Below, in pieces: positions 52,472-63,198 of a stretch of 64,000 nt of DNA. The notes under the pieces were generated by a model, which saw only the letters and a list, made by a program, of their open reading frames with translations, was not told the DNA's origin and made no database searches. The position numbers were made by a program, and so were the translations under genes. The stretch's first letter is position 1. Each line of letters starts with the position of its first letter. The DNA is from Pseudomonas oligotrophica (GTDB taxonomy: Bacteria; Pseudomonadota; Gammaproteobacteria; Pseudomonadales; Pseudomonadaceae), in NCBI RefSeq assembly GCF_021726475.1, contig NZ_JAKJRU010000010.1, positions 1 through 64,000 on the forward strand. Direction: 5' to 3'.

Positions 52472-54631
52472 TTGACGACGATGGAGCGGGTCGCCCCGAC
52501 GAGCGACCCGAGGCTCAGCCATGACGATCCGCTGCTGGACGGCCTGCTGATCCTCTGCAAGCAGCACGGTTGCATCGCCAGTCGGGCCAGCCTGAGCGCT
52601 GGCCTGCCCATGCCCGAGCAACGCCTGTCACCGGCCCTGCTGGCTCGCGCCGCGGCGCGAGCGGGGTTGCAGGGGCGCGTGCTCAAGCGCGAGCTGGGTT
52701 CGATCTCCGCGCTCAATCTGCCGGTGCTGCTGTTGCTACGCGACGGCCGCAGCGCGGTGCTCAGCAAGTGGGGCGACGACAACCAGGCGCTGATCCTGCC
52801 TTGCGAGACCGATGGCGGCGAGCAATGGGTCGATGTCGCCGCATTGCAGGCCGAGTACAGCGGCCAGGCCTTCTTCGCCCGGCCGCGGCATACGCTGGAG
52901 GAAACCCGCAACCCGCTGCTGCCGCGGGTGCACGCGTGGTTCCGCGACACCCTGAAGCTGTCGCGCTGGCTCTATGCCGACGCGATGCTGGCCTCGCTGC
53001 TGGTCAACATCCTCGGCCTGATGGTCCCGCTGTTCGTCATGCAGACCTACGACCGCGTGGTGCCCAACCAGGCCACCGCCACGCTCTGGGTGCTGGCCAT
53101 CGGCCTGTTCATCGGTACCTCGTTCGAACTGCTGTTGCGCGTGCTGCGCTCGCATCTGCTCGACAGCGCCGGCAAGAAGACCGACATGGTGCTTTCGGCC
53201 ACCCTGTTCGAACGCATCACCGGAATGAACATGAGCGCACGGCCAGCCACCGTCGGTGGCTTCGCGCAAAGCATCCACGACTTCCAGGGCCTGCGCGACT
53301 TCCTTACCGCGGTGACGCTCACCAGCCTGATCGACCTGCCGTTCGCCCTGTTGATCATCCTCGTGATCGGCCTGATCGGCAGCTGGCTGGTGGTGATTCC
53401 GCTGCTGGCGTTCCCGATCACCGCCCTGTTCGCCTTCATCATCCAGACCCGCCTGCGCGACACCGTGCAGAAGAGCCTGGCCCTGGCCGCCGAACGCCAG
53501 GCGCTGCTGGTGGAAACCCTCGGCGGCCTGGAAACCCTCAAGGTCTGCGGCGCCGAAAGCGAGCGCCAGCATCGCTGGGAAAGCACCCATGGCGCCCTCA
53601 CCCGGCTCGACAGCCATGCGCGCCTGCTCTCGGCGGTCGCCATCAACGGCACGCTGTTCCTGCAGCAGTTCGCCGGCATGGCGACCATCGTCGGCGGCGT
53701 CTACCTGATCATCGCCGGCGAACTCAGCGTCGGCGCCCTGGTGGCCTGCTACATGCTCGGCAGCCGCGTGCTCTCGCCGCTGGGACAGATCGCCAGCCTG
53801 ATCACCCGCCTGCAGCAGGCGCGGCTGACGATGAAGAGCACCGACGCGCTGATGGCCCTGCCGCAGGAGCGCCGGGAGCACCAGCGTCCGCTGGAGCGCA
53901 CCCGGTTGAAAGGCGCGCTGGACATCAGCCAGCTCACCTTCACCTACCCCGGGCTCGGCACGCCGTCGCTGCGCGGCATCAACCTGCATATCGCGCCTGG
54001 CGAGCGGGTCGCGATCATCGGGCGCAGTGGCTCGGGCAAGAGCACCCTGGCGCGGCTGATCATGGGCCTGCACACGCCCGACGAGGGCCAGATCCTGCTG
54101 GACGGGCTGGACCTGCGGCAGATCGACGTCGCCGACCTGCGCAGCCAGATCGGCTATGTCTCCCATGACATGCCACTGCTGGCCGGCAGCCTGCGCGACA
54201 ACCTGACCCTCGGTGCGCGCTACGTCTCGGACGAGCGCATGCTGGAAATGGCCAAGCTGACCGGTGCGCACCAGTTGGCGCGCCAGCATCCGCTGGGCTT
54301 CGACCGCCCGGTTGGCGAGCGCGGCCAACTGCTTTCCGGCGGCCAGCGCCAACTGGTGCTGATGGCCCGCGCGTTGCTGCTCGACCCGCCGATCCTCTTG
54401 CTCGACGAGCCGACCAGCGCGATGGACAACAGCACCGAGGATGCCCTGCGCCTGCACCTGCAGAACTGGAGCAAAGGCAAGACGGTGCTGCTGATCACCC
54501 ATCGCATGTCCATGCTCAGCCTGGTGGAGCGCCTGGTGGTGCTGGACAACGGCCGCGTGGTCGCCGACGGGCCGAAGGACGCGGTGGTCGAGGCGCTGCG
54601 CAAGGGCCACATCGGCCAGGCCTCGGTATGA
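52472..54631 (+). CDS. lapB: Type I secretion ABC transporter LapB
   Basis: 719-aa type I secretion permease/ATPase. A degenerate C39-like domain without an obvious catalytic Cys-His pair (about 15-140), a six-helix ABC membrane domain (about 160-440) and an ATPase domain (Walker A GRSGSGKST, signature LSGGQRQ, Walker B ILLLDEPTSAMD). The TTG at 52472 has GGAG at 8 bp; an ATG nine bases later is also possible. It exports LapA with LapC and LapE. Confidence 0.93.
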   Translation: MTTMERVAPTSDPRLSHDDPLLDGLLILCKQHGCIASRASLSAGLPMPEQRLSPALLARAAARAGLQGRVLKRELGSISALNLPVLLLLRDGRSAVLSKWGDDNQALILPCETDGGEQWVDVAALQAEYSGQAFFARPRHTLEETRNPLLPRVHAWFRDTLKLSRWLYADAMLASLLVNILGLMVPLFVMQTYDRVVPNQATATLWVLAIGLFIGTSFELLLRVLRSHLLDSAGKKTDMVLSATLFERITGMNMSARPATVGGFAQSIHDFQGLRDFLTAVTLTSLIDLPFALLIILVIGLIGSWLVVIPLLAFPITALFAFIIQTRLRDTVQKSLALAAERQALLVETLGGLETLKVCGAESERQHRWESTHGALTRLDSHARLLSAVAINGTLFLQQFAGMATIVGGVYLIIAGELSVGALVACYMLGSRVLSPLGQIASLITRLQQARLTMKSTDALMALPQERREHQRPLERTRLKGALDISQLTFTYPGLGTPSLRGINLHIAPGERVAIIGRSGSGKSTLARLIMGLHTPDEGQILLDGLDLRQIDVADLRSQIGYVSHDMPLLAGSLRDNLTLGARYVSDERMLEMAKLTGAHQLARQHPLGFDRPVGERGQLLSGGQRQLVLMARALLLDPPILLLDEPTSAMDNSTEDALRLHLQNWSKGKTVLLITHRMSMLSLVERLVVLDNGRVVADGPKDAVVEALRKGHIGQASV

Positions 54632-54680
54632 GCGACGCAGGCGCCAGGCGCAGTCATTCGTTGGTTTGCGGAGTCCCGAC

Positions 54681-56033
54681 ATGACGCTTTTCCCGTGGAT
54701 CTACTTCGCCCGCACCGCCCGCACCCGGGAGGACACCGAGTACATGCCCGCCCTGCAGGGCGCGATCCTCGAGGATTCGCCGTGGATGACGCGGCTGACG
54801 GTGTGGCTGGTGGCACTGCTGCTCGCCGCGACCCTGACCTGGGCGCATTTCGCCGTGCTCGAGGAAGTCACCACCGGCGAGGGCAAGGCCATCCCCTCGA
54901 GCAAGGTCCAGACGATCCAGAACCTGGAGGGCGGCATCGTCGCCGAGATCTTCGTGCGCGAAGGCCAGGTGGTGAACAAGGGCGACATCCTGCTGCGCCT
55001 GGACGACACGCGCTTCGTCTCCAACCAGGAGGAGTCGGAGGTCGAGCGCCTGGCCCTGCTCGCGCATGTCGAGCGGCTCGCCGCCGAAGCCGAAGGCAGG
55101 CCGCTGGTGCTCTCCGAAACGATCACGCGCAACGAACCGCAGCTGGCCGAGGACCAGATGGCGCTGTACCAGTCGCGCCAGCAACAACTGCAGAGCGAGC
55201 AGCGGATCCTGCGCGAGCAGCTGGCGCAGAAGCAGCAGGAAGTCGCCGAGTTCCGCTCCAAGCAGCAGCAGTACCGCTCCAGCCTCGGGCTGATCCAGCA
55301 GGAGCTGAACATGTCGAGCCCGCTGGTGGCCGCCGGCGCGGTGTCGGAGGTGGAGATCCTCAGGCTGCGCCGCAGCATGGTGGAGGTGCGCGGCGCGCTG
55401 GATGCGACCACCCTGGCGCTGCCGCGGGCCGAGGCGGCGGCCAAGGAGATCCAGAGCCGGATCGAGCAATCTGAACTGGCCTTCCGCGCCCAGGCGGTCA
55501 AGGAGCTGAACGAGGCGCGCACCCACCTGCAGAAGGTCACCGCCACCAGCGTGGCGATCCAGGACCGCGTCAGCCGCACCACGGTGATGTCCCCGGTACA
55601 TGGCGTGGTCAAGCAGCTGAACGTCAACACCATCGGCGGCGTGGTGCAGCCGGGCAGCAACCTGCTGGAGATCGTGCCGCTGGAGGACAACCTGCTGGTC
55701 GAGGCCAGGGTCCGCCCGCAGGACATCGCCTTCCTGCACCCCGGCCAGCGCGCCATGGTGAAGTTCACCGCCTACGACTACACCATCTATGGCGGCCTCA
55801 CCGCGAAACTCGAGCTGATCAGCGCCGATACCATCACCGACAAGGATGGCCGCAGCTTCTATCTGATCCAGGTGCGCACCGACAGGAACTACCTCGGCAC
55901 CAAGGACCACCCGCTGGTGATCATCCCCGGCATGGTCGCCACCGTGGACATCATCACCGGCCACAAGAGCGTGCTCGACTACATGCTCAAGCCGGTCCTC
56001 AAGGCCCGCTACGAGGCGCTGCGCGAACGCTGA
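54681..56033 (+). CDS. lapC: Type I secretion membrane-fusion protein LapC
   Basis: 450-aa HlyD-family adaptor. A single transmembrane helix (about 35-57), a lipoyl-like half (GKAIPSSKVQTIQNLEGGIVAEIFVREGQVVNKGDILLRLDD), a long coiled coil with Glu/Gln-rich repeats (about 135-285) and a C-terminal beta-barrel segment (VMSPVHGVVKQLNVNTIGGVVQPG) are visible. I chose the ATG at 54681, with GGAG at 7 bp; a TTG 15 bp upstream is less likely. Its end overlaps the DTW gene by 25 bp, convergently. Confidence 0.93.
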   Translation: MTLFPWIYFARTARTREDTEYMPALQGAILEDSPWMTRLTVWLVALLLAATLTWAHFAVLEEVTTGEGKAIPSSKVQTIQNLEGGIVAEIFVREGQVVNKGDILLRLDDTRFVSNQEESEVERLALLAHVERLAAEAEGRPLVLSETITRNEPQLAEDQMALYQSRQQQLQSEQRILREQLAQKQQEVAEFRSKQQQYRSSLGLIQQELNMSSPLVAAGAVSEVEILRLRRSMVEVRGALDATTLALPRAEAAAKEIQSRIEQSELAFRAQAVKELNEARTHLQKVTATSVAIQDRVSRTTVMSPVHGVVKQLNVNTIGGVVQPGSNLLEIVPLEDNLLVEARVRPQDIAFLHPGQRAMVKFTAYDYTIYGGLTAKLELISADTITDKDGRSFYLIQVRTDRNYLGTKDHPLVIIPGMVATVDIITGHKSVLDYMLKPVLKARYEALRER

Positions 56034-56626
56034 GCCAGCGCCTCGCCTGTGGCATGGTTGCGCCGGTAGGTCTGCTCGCCCATCGCCGCGATCTGCCCGT
56101 CGATCAGGGCTTCGAACGGGCGCAGCAACGCATCGAAGCGCCGGGTGTCCTCCAGCGCGTTCAGCGCAGTGACCAGCGCTTCGATCGTCGAAAGCGCGCC
56201 CTCGGCCGGAGCCTTGCGCAAGCGGTAGCGTGAAGTCAGCCCCGGCGGCAGGGCCACCCGTGGCAGGGCCGCCAGCCAGGGGTTCACATGCAGCAGCTTG
56301 CGCGCCTTGCGCCAGGTGCCATCGGGCACGATCAGCCGCAGCGGCCGCTCGCTGGCCGCCAGCTCGGTCAGGCTCAAGGCATCGTCACCAGGGAACAGCA
56401 GATAGTCGCCCACCAGGCCATCGACGGGCTCGGCGAAGCGCTCGCCGATGCAAAGCTGCGCGTTGCGCAGGCCCAGCGCCGCCAGCCGCGCGGTGTTCAG
56501 CGCATGCCCGGCCTCGCTCGGGTGCTGCAGGATGAGCACCTGTGCGCGGCTGTCCAGCGAAGGAATCAGCGGGCAGAGGCACTGCGCCAGGGGGCGCTGG
56601 CAGCGGGAACAGGATGGTCGTGGCAT
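56009..56626 (-). CDS. DTW-domain tRNA-uridine aminocarboxypropyltransferase
   Basis: 205-aa DTW-domain protein. CSRCQRPLAQCLCP is the zinc-binding cysteine start, VLILQHPSEAGHALNTARLAALGL and VPDGTWRKARKLL (the DTW motif, here DGTW) are diagnostic. TapT-type members add an aminocarboxypropyl group to uridine 47 of tRNA. I chose the ATG at 56626, which has a GAGG site at 7 bp. Confidence 0.88.
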   Translation of the reverse strand: MPRPSCSRCQRPLAQCLCPLIPSLDSRAQVLILQHPSEAGHALNTARLAALGLRNAQLCIGERFAEPVDGLVGDYLLFPGDDALSLTELAASERPLRLIVPDGTWRKARKLLHVNPWLAALPRVALPPGLTSRYRLRKAPAEGALSTIEALVTALNALEDTRRFDALLRPFEALIDGQIAAMGEQTYRRNHATGEALAQRSRSAS

Positions 56627-56718
56627 GGCTTCACCTCGGGCGGCGCAGTCTGCCACAAGCGGGCAGCCTGCGGCAGAGCGACTAAGCTTGCTGCCGCCGA
56701 CCGCAGAAGGACACTCCC

Positions 56719-57384
56719 ATGATCACCGTGCATCACCTGGAGCACTCGCGCTCCCACCGCGTGCTCTGGCTGCTCGAAGAGCTTGGCGCGCCCTACACGC
56801 TCAAGCGCTACCCGCGCGACCCGCAGACCCTGCTCGCGCCCGACGAACTCAAGGCCGTGCATCCGCTGGGCAAGTCGCCGGTCATCGAGGATGGCGAGCA
56901 AGTCGTCGCCGAATCCGCCGCGATACTCGAGTACCTGCTCGACACCCACGGCGACGGGCGGCTGCGCCCGGCGCCGGGGACGCCCGAGTACCTGCGCTAC
57001 CGCTACTGGCTGCACTATGCCGAAGGCTCGGCGATGCCGCCGCTGCTGCTCAAGCTGGTGTTCGATCGCGTGGCCAGCGCGCCCATGCCGTTCTTCGTGC
57101 GGCCGATCGCCCGCGCCATCGCAGCCAAGGCCAACCAGGCGTTCATCGGCCCGCAGCTGCGCTTGCACCTGGACTATCTGGAAGCGGAGTTGGACAAGAC
57201 ACAGTGGTTCGTCGGCGACAGTTTCAGCGCCGCCGACATCCAGCTGAGCTATCCCATCGAGGCAGCTGCGACCCGCGCCGGCCTGGACGAAAGCCGGCCC
57301 CGGCTGATGAGCTACCTGCAGCGCATCCGCGCGCGCCCGGCCTACCAGCGGGCGGTCGAGCGCGGCGGTTCGCCGGTTCCCTGA
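56719..57384 (+). CDS. Glutathione S-transferase
   Basis: 221-aa cytosolic GST. The N-terminal thioredoxin fold (residues 1-80) has HHLEHSRSHRVLWLLEELG, with the glutathione-contacting Ser-Arg region, and VHPLGKSPVIEDGEQVVAESAAILEYLL. The C-terminal helical domain (about 90-210) has the N-capping FSAADIQLSYP motif. Substrate unknown. Confidence 0.9.
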   Translation: MITVHHLEHSRSHRVLWLLEELGAPYTLKRYPRDPQTLLAPDELKAVHPLGKSPVIEDGEQVVAESAAILEYLLDTHGDGRLRPAPGTPEYLRYRYWLHYAEGSAMPPLLLKLVFDRVASAPMPFFVRPIARAIAAKANQAFIGPQLRLHLDYLEAELDKTQWFVGDSFSAADIQLSYPIEAAATRAGLDESRPRLMSYLQRIRARPAYQRAVERGGSPVP

Positions 57385-57396
57385 AGTGCGCCGAAC

Positions 57397-57525
57397 TCAG
57401 CGCCGGCGCGGTCGCCCGGCGTCGGCGCGCTCGGCACGCACGCGGATCGGCTGTATCCGCGGCGGCTCGGCCAGCCCGAGGGCAACCGCCAAGCGCCACA
57501 TCAAGTAGTTGAGCCTTGCTTTCAT
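57397..57525 (-). CDS. Small basic membrane-leaning protein (42 aa)
   Basis: 42-codon ORF with an excellent AGGAGG site 8 bp ahead of its ATG. The N-terminal half is hydrophobic (LNYLMWRLAVALGLA) and the C-terminal half is very basic (RIQPIRVRAERADAGRPRRR). I do not recognise the family. It sits between the GST and aceK genes, ending 12 bp after the GST stop. The strong ribosome-binding site argues that it is translated. Confidence 0.55.
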   Translation of the reverse strand: MKARLNYLMWRLAVALGLAEPPRIQPIRVRAERADAGRPRRR

Positions 57526-57701
57526 GGTGGAACCCTCCTGCTGAAACGGGTCACAGCACAGCCGAGCTGGCTTCATACCGAGCATAATCCAAGTTCCGCC
57601 GGATCGCCTGCCTCCCTTCCCGCCGCTCGGCGGTTGCGTCGCCGTGGCTTGGCCGGCCCTATCAAGTGCGACCGGCACGCGGCTGCGGCGTTCACCCAGC
57701 C

Positions 57702-59423
57702 CTACTGGCGGTCGTTGCGCCGCCGATAGGGGAACACGTCGATCACCTTGCCCGCGCGAATCGCCTCCTGCAGGCCCTTCCAGTAGTCGGCGTCGTAGAG
57801 TTCGCCATGCAATTGCGCGAACAGCCGGCGCAGCTTGGCGTCAGCGAACAGGAAGCGCGGGAACTCCTCGGGGAAGACATCGTTGGGCCCGACCGAATAC
57901 CAGGGCTCCGAGGCCAGCTCGTCCTCCGGGTAGCGTGGCTCGGGGATATGGCGGAAATTCACCTCGGTGAGAAAGCAGATCTCGTCGTAGTCGTAGAACA
58001 CCACCCGTCCGTGGCGGGTCACGCCGAAGTTCTTCAGCAGCATGTCGCCGGGGAAGATGTTCGCCGCGGCCAGCTGCTTGATCGCCAGGCCATAGTCGTC
58101 GAGCACCTCGCGCCGCTGCTCCTCGCTGGCGTGCTCCAGGTAGATGTTCAGCGGCGTCATGCGCCGCTCCGTCCAGCAGTGGCGCACCAGCACGCTGTCG
58201 CCCTGGACCTCGACGGTCGAAGGCGCGACCTCGAGCAGCTCGGCCAGGCACTCCGGCTCGAACCGTGCCTTGGGGAAGCGGAAGTCGGCAAACTCCAGGG
58301 TATCGGCCATGCGCCCGACCCGGTCCACGCTCTTGACCAGCCGGTACTTCTCGATGACGGTCGCATGGTCGACGGTCTTGGTCGGCGAGAAGCGATCCTT
58401 GATGACCTTGAACACCGTGCTGAAACCCGGCAGCGTGAACACGCTCATCACCATCCCGCGCACCCCGGGGGCCATGACGAAGCGATCGTCGCTGCTGGCC
58501 AGGTGGCCGATCAGCGCGCGATAGAACTCGGACTTGCCGTGCCGGTAGAAGCCGATCGAGGTGTACAGTTCGGCGATGTGCTTGCCCGGCAGGATGCGCC
58601 GCAGCAGGCCGATGAACTCCGCCGGCACCGGCACCTCGACCATGAAGTAGGAACGGGTGAAGGAGAAGATGATCGAGACTTCCGCCTCGTCGGTGATTGC
58701 GCCGTCGGCGATGATGCCCTCGCCCTCGCGGTGGATCAGCGGGATCGCCAGCGGCCACTGCTCGTCCAGGGTGAAGATCCGCCCGATCAGGTAGGCGCCC
58801 TTGTTGCGATAGAGCACCGAGGCGAAGAGTTCGACGGTCAGTTCCGGGTCCTTGCAGACCCAGTCGGGCAGCGACTCGCACAACTGCGCCTGCAGGTGGC
58901 GCACGTCCGCCGCGCGGTCGAGGTAGGGCACGCCGAAGGCATAGTCGTCGAGGATGTGTTCGAGGGTGCCGGCCAGGTCGCCCTGCGGCCGGTAGCTGCG
59001 CGTCTGCGCGACACGCTCACGCCCGGCGACCGAGGGCCGGGTGGTATGGATGAACATGGTGCCGTCGCTGATGCAGTCGTGGCTGAAAAGGCTGCAGAAG
59101 ATCGAGTTGTACCAGGTCTCCGACAGCTCGTCGTCGAAGCGCGGGTCGATCAGCTCGATATAGGCGCTCTTGACCTGCGGCCAGCGCTCGACCTGAAGCA
59201 GCGTTTCGCCGACGAAGGCGGCCAGCAGGCGCTGGCGCGTCTCGGCGACCTTCTTCTCGTACAGGTGGATACGCTCGGCCGAGGCACGCTGGGCCTCCTG
59301 CCACTGCGCCCGCTCGAAACGCTCACGCGCGCCCTCGGTGATCAGCCGGAACTGTTCGCGGTAGTCGTCGAAGCCAAGCAGGATCTGCCGCGCGATCTCG
59401 GCAGCGGGCCATTGCCTCGCCAT
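57702..59423 (-). CDS. aceK: Isocitrate dehydrogenase kinase/phosphatase
   Basis: 573-aa bifunctional enzyme that phosphorylates and dephosphorylates isocitrate dehydrogenase to direct flux to the glyoxylate bypass. AceK segments such as [43 protein letters not shown] and [31 protein letters not shown] (kinase catalytic region) are present. I chose the ATG at 59423 with GGAG at 6 bp. It is 54 bp after cysK on the same strand. Confidence 0.95.
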   Translation of the reverse strand: MARQWPAAEIARQILLGFDDYREQFRLITEGARERFERAQWQEAQRASAERIHLYEKKVAETRQRLLAAFVGETLLQVERWPQVKSAYIELIDPRFDDELSETWYNSIFCSLFSHDCISDGTMFIHTTRPSVAGRERVAQTRSYRPQGDLAGTLEHILDDYAFGVPYLDRAADVRHLQAQLCESLPDWVCKDPELTVELFASVLYRNKGAYLIGRIFTLDEQWPLAIPLIHREGEGIIADGAITDEAEVSIIFSFTRSYFMVEVPVPAEFIGLLRRILPGKHIAELYTSIGFYRHGKSEFYRALIGHLASSDDRFVMAPGVRGMVMSVFTLPGFSTVFKVIKDRFSPTKTVDHATVIEKYRLVKSVDRVGRMADTLEFADFRFPKARFEPECLAELLEVAPSTVEVQGDSVLVRHCWTERRMTPLNIYLEHASEEQRREVLDDYGLAIKQLAAANIFPGDMLLKNFGVTRHGRVVFYDYDEICFLTEVNFRHIPEPRYPEDELASEPWYSVGPNDVFPEEFPRFLFADAKLRRLFAQLHGELYDADYWKGLQEAIRAGKVIDVFPYRRRNDRQ

Positions 59424-59477
59424 GGGTAACTCCAGCGGATCGGGGACCATGCGCCGCGGGCAACGCCCGCGGCGCCC

Positions 59478-60452
<975 letters not shown>

Positions 60453-60577
60453 CGGGGTATCCCTGCGTGACGTGAAACCAGGCCGAAAGCCTATGCCCAG
60501 TCCGCACGGGCGTCCAGCCGAACTCGATGCCGCCGGGCGCGGTCCATCGAGGGAACCTTGTGCTGCGGATCGCTCCG

Positions 60578-61648
60578 ATGAAACGCCGCTACCTGCCCTT
60601 CTGGCTGCTTGCCGCCGTCGCCCTGCTGCTCCTGGCCGTGCACCTGGCCCTACCGCCCTACGTGCGCAACTACCTCAACCAGCGCATGGCCGACATGGGC
60701 GACTACCGCGGCCAGGTGGAAGATGTCGACCTGGCCTGGTGGCGCGGCGCCTACCGGGTCGAAGGCCTGCTGATCGAGAAGAAGGGCAAGCGCGTGCAGG
60801 CGCCGCTGTTCAAGGCCCCCGGCATCGACATCGCGGTCAGCTGGCGCGCGCTCTGGCAGGATCGGGCGATCGTCGGCGAGGTGGAGTTCGAGCAGCCGCA
60901 GCTCAACTTCGTCGACGGCGGCAAGGGCGGCGAATCGCAGCGCGGCGAAGGCGTGGACTGGCGCGACATGCTCGACGAACTGCTGCCCTTCACCCTAAAC
61001 GAGATCCGCGTGATCGACGGTCAGCTGTCGTTTCGCAACTTCAATGCCGACCCGCAGGTGCACGTCTATGCCAGCGACATCGACGCCTCGCTGTACAACC
61101 TGACCAACACCCGCGACGAGGACGGCAAGCGCGTGGCCACCTTCGAGGGCACCGGCAAGCTGTTCAACCGCGACCCCATCGAGGCCAGCGCCCGCTTCGA
61201 TCCCTTCACCGACTGGCAGGACTTCGAGCTGAGCCTGCGCACCACCGGCGTCGCCCTTACCCAGCTCAACGACTTCAGCCAGGCCTACGGCAAGTTCGAC
61301 TTCGCCGGCGGCAGCGCCGACCTGGTGATGGAGGTCGAGGCCAATGACGGCAAGCTCGATGGGTATATCAAGCCGCTCCTGCACGATGTCGACGTGTTCG
61401 ACCTGGAGCAGGACGTGGAGAACGACGACCGCGGCTTCTTCCAGGCCTTGTGGGAGGCGGTGGTCGGCGGCGGGCAGGAAGTCCTGCAGAACCAGCGCAA
61501 GGACCAGTTCGCCACCCGCATCGAGCTCTCCGGCAGCACCCAGTCGGCCGACATGAGCCCCTTCCAGGCCTTTATCGCCGTGCTGCGCAATGCCTTCGTC
61601 GAAGCCTTCACCCCACGTTTCGAGCGCTCGCTGGACGAGGGGGACTGA
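60578..61648 (+). CDS. AsmA/DUF748-like membrane-anchored protein
   Basis: 356-aa protein with an N-terminal membrane anchor ([25 protein letters not shown]) and a large periplasmic part. [42 protein letters not shown] and [31 protein letters not shown] are typical of DUF748/AsmA-like proteins. These are implicated in outer-membrane lipid transport, but this member is untested. A GTG at 60560 with a good GAGGG site is an alternative start, adding six residues. Confidence 0.82.
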   Translation: MKRRYLPFWLLAAVALLLLAVHLALPPYVRNYLNQRMADMGDYRGQVEDVDLAWWRGAYRVEGLLIEKKGKRVQAPLFKAPGIDIAVSWRALWQDRAIVGEVEFEQPQLNFVDGGKGGESQRGEGVDWRDMLDELLPFTLNEIRVIDGQLSFRNFNADPQVHVYASDIDASLYNLTNTRDEDGKRVATFEGTGKLFNRDPIEASARFDPFTDWQDFELSLRTTGVALTQLNDFSQAYGKFDFAGGSADLVMEVEANDGKLDGYIKPLLHDVDVFDLEQDVENDDRGFFQALWEAVVGGGQEVLQNQRKDQFATRIELSGSTQSADMSPFQAFIAVLRNAFVEAFTPRFERSLDEGD

Positions 61649-61677
61649 GCGAACGCGGCCCGAATCGCTCGACTCGA

Positions 61678-61696
61678 TCATTCAGTGACTGAATGA
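61678..61696. promoter_or_regulatory. Perfect 19-bp palindrome upstream of moxR
   Basis: TCATTCAGT-G-ACTGAATGA has 9-bp perfect arms around one central base and ends 10 bp before the moxR -35. Its form suits a dimeric repressor or activator such as a TetR-family protein. There is no T-tract, so it is not a terminator. No regulator gene lies next to it. Confidence 0.55.
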
Positions 61697-61706
61697 CGGT
61701 CTCGCG

Positions 61707-61735
61707 TTCACAGCCAGCCGCCCTTCCCTTATAGT
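61707..61735 (+). promoter_or_regulatory. Candidate moxR promoter
   Basis: TTCACA (61707-61712) and TATAGT (61730-61735) with a 17-bp spacer, each one base off consensus. Start near 61743, 48 bp before the ATG. Confidence 0.55.
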
Positions 61736-61790
61736 CGAGCCCCTGTTGCAAACCCACGCCTGCGTGCCAGGCCGGCCCAAGGAATCCGCG

Positions 61791-62636
<846 letters not shown>

Positions 62637-62756
62637 GCGCCTGTCGTCGGCGCGGCCGGCACGGGGTTCGCCGGCTGGCGGCGCCTCGGCTAACGTCACA
62701 GAAGATGCGGCTTTGCCGTCGCCCTGCCGTGATCACCGCCGAACTGGAGAGAAGCC

Positions 62757-63155
62757 ATGCAAACGCATACCGGAAGCTGCCTGTGCGGCGTCGTGCGCTA
62801 TCGCATCGACGCGCCGATCGACGCACTGACCCACTGTCACTGCAAGATGTGCCGCAAGGCGCATGGCACCGCCTTCGCCAGCTACGCGAGCGTTCCGCTG
62901 GAGGCCTTCCACTTTCTCTCCGGCAAGGACCAGCTGGGCGTGTATCACTCCTCCGACCATGTCACCCGTACCTTCTGCATCCGCTGCGGCTCGAACCTGC
63001 AGTTCGTCGACAACCGCGAGCACCAGTTGGGCGTCGCCGCCGGCACCCTCGACTCGGCGCTGCCACCGCCGCCGCAGGAGCACATCTTCGTCGACTCCAA
63101 GGCGAGCTGGTACGAGATCGATGACGCCCTGCCGCAACACAATGCCGATCGCTAA
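62757..63155 (+). CDS. GFA-family (glutathione-dependent formaldehyde-activating) protein
   Basis: 132-aa GFA-domain protein. Zinc-binding cysteines are arranged GSCLCGVVRY, HCHCKMCRKAHG and FCIRCGSNL. Most bacterial members do not have proven formaldehyde activity, so only the fold is certain. It lies between moxR and the VWA gene on the same strand. Confidence 0.9.
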   Translation: MQTHTGSCLCGVVRYRIDAPIDALTHCHCKMCRKAHGTAFASYASVPLEAFHFLSGKDQLGVYHSSDHVTRTFCIRCGSNLQFVDNREHQLGVAAGTLDSALPPPPQEHIFVDSKASWYEIDDALPQHNADR

Positions 63156-63198
63156 CTTGAATGCCCGTGCCACCGCCGGCACGCCCGAGGTGTAGTCC

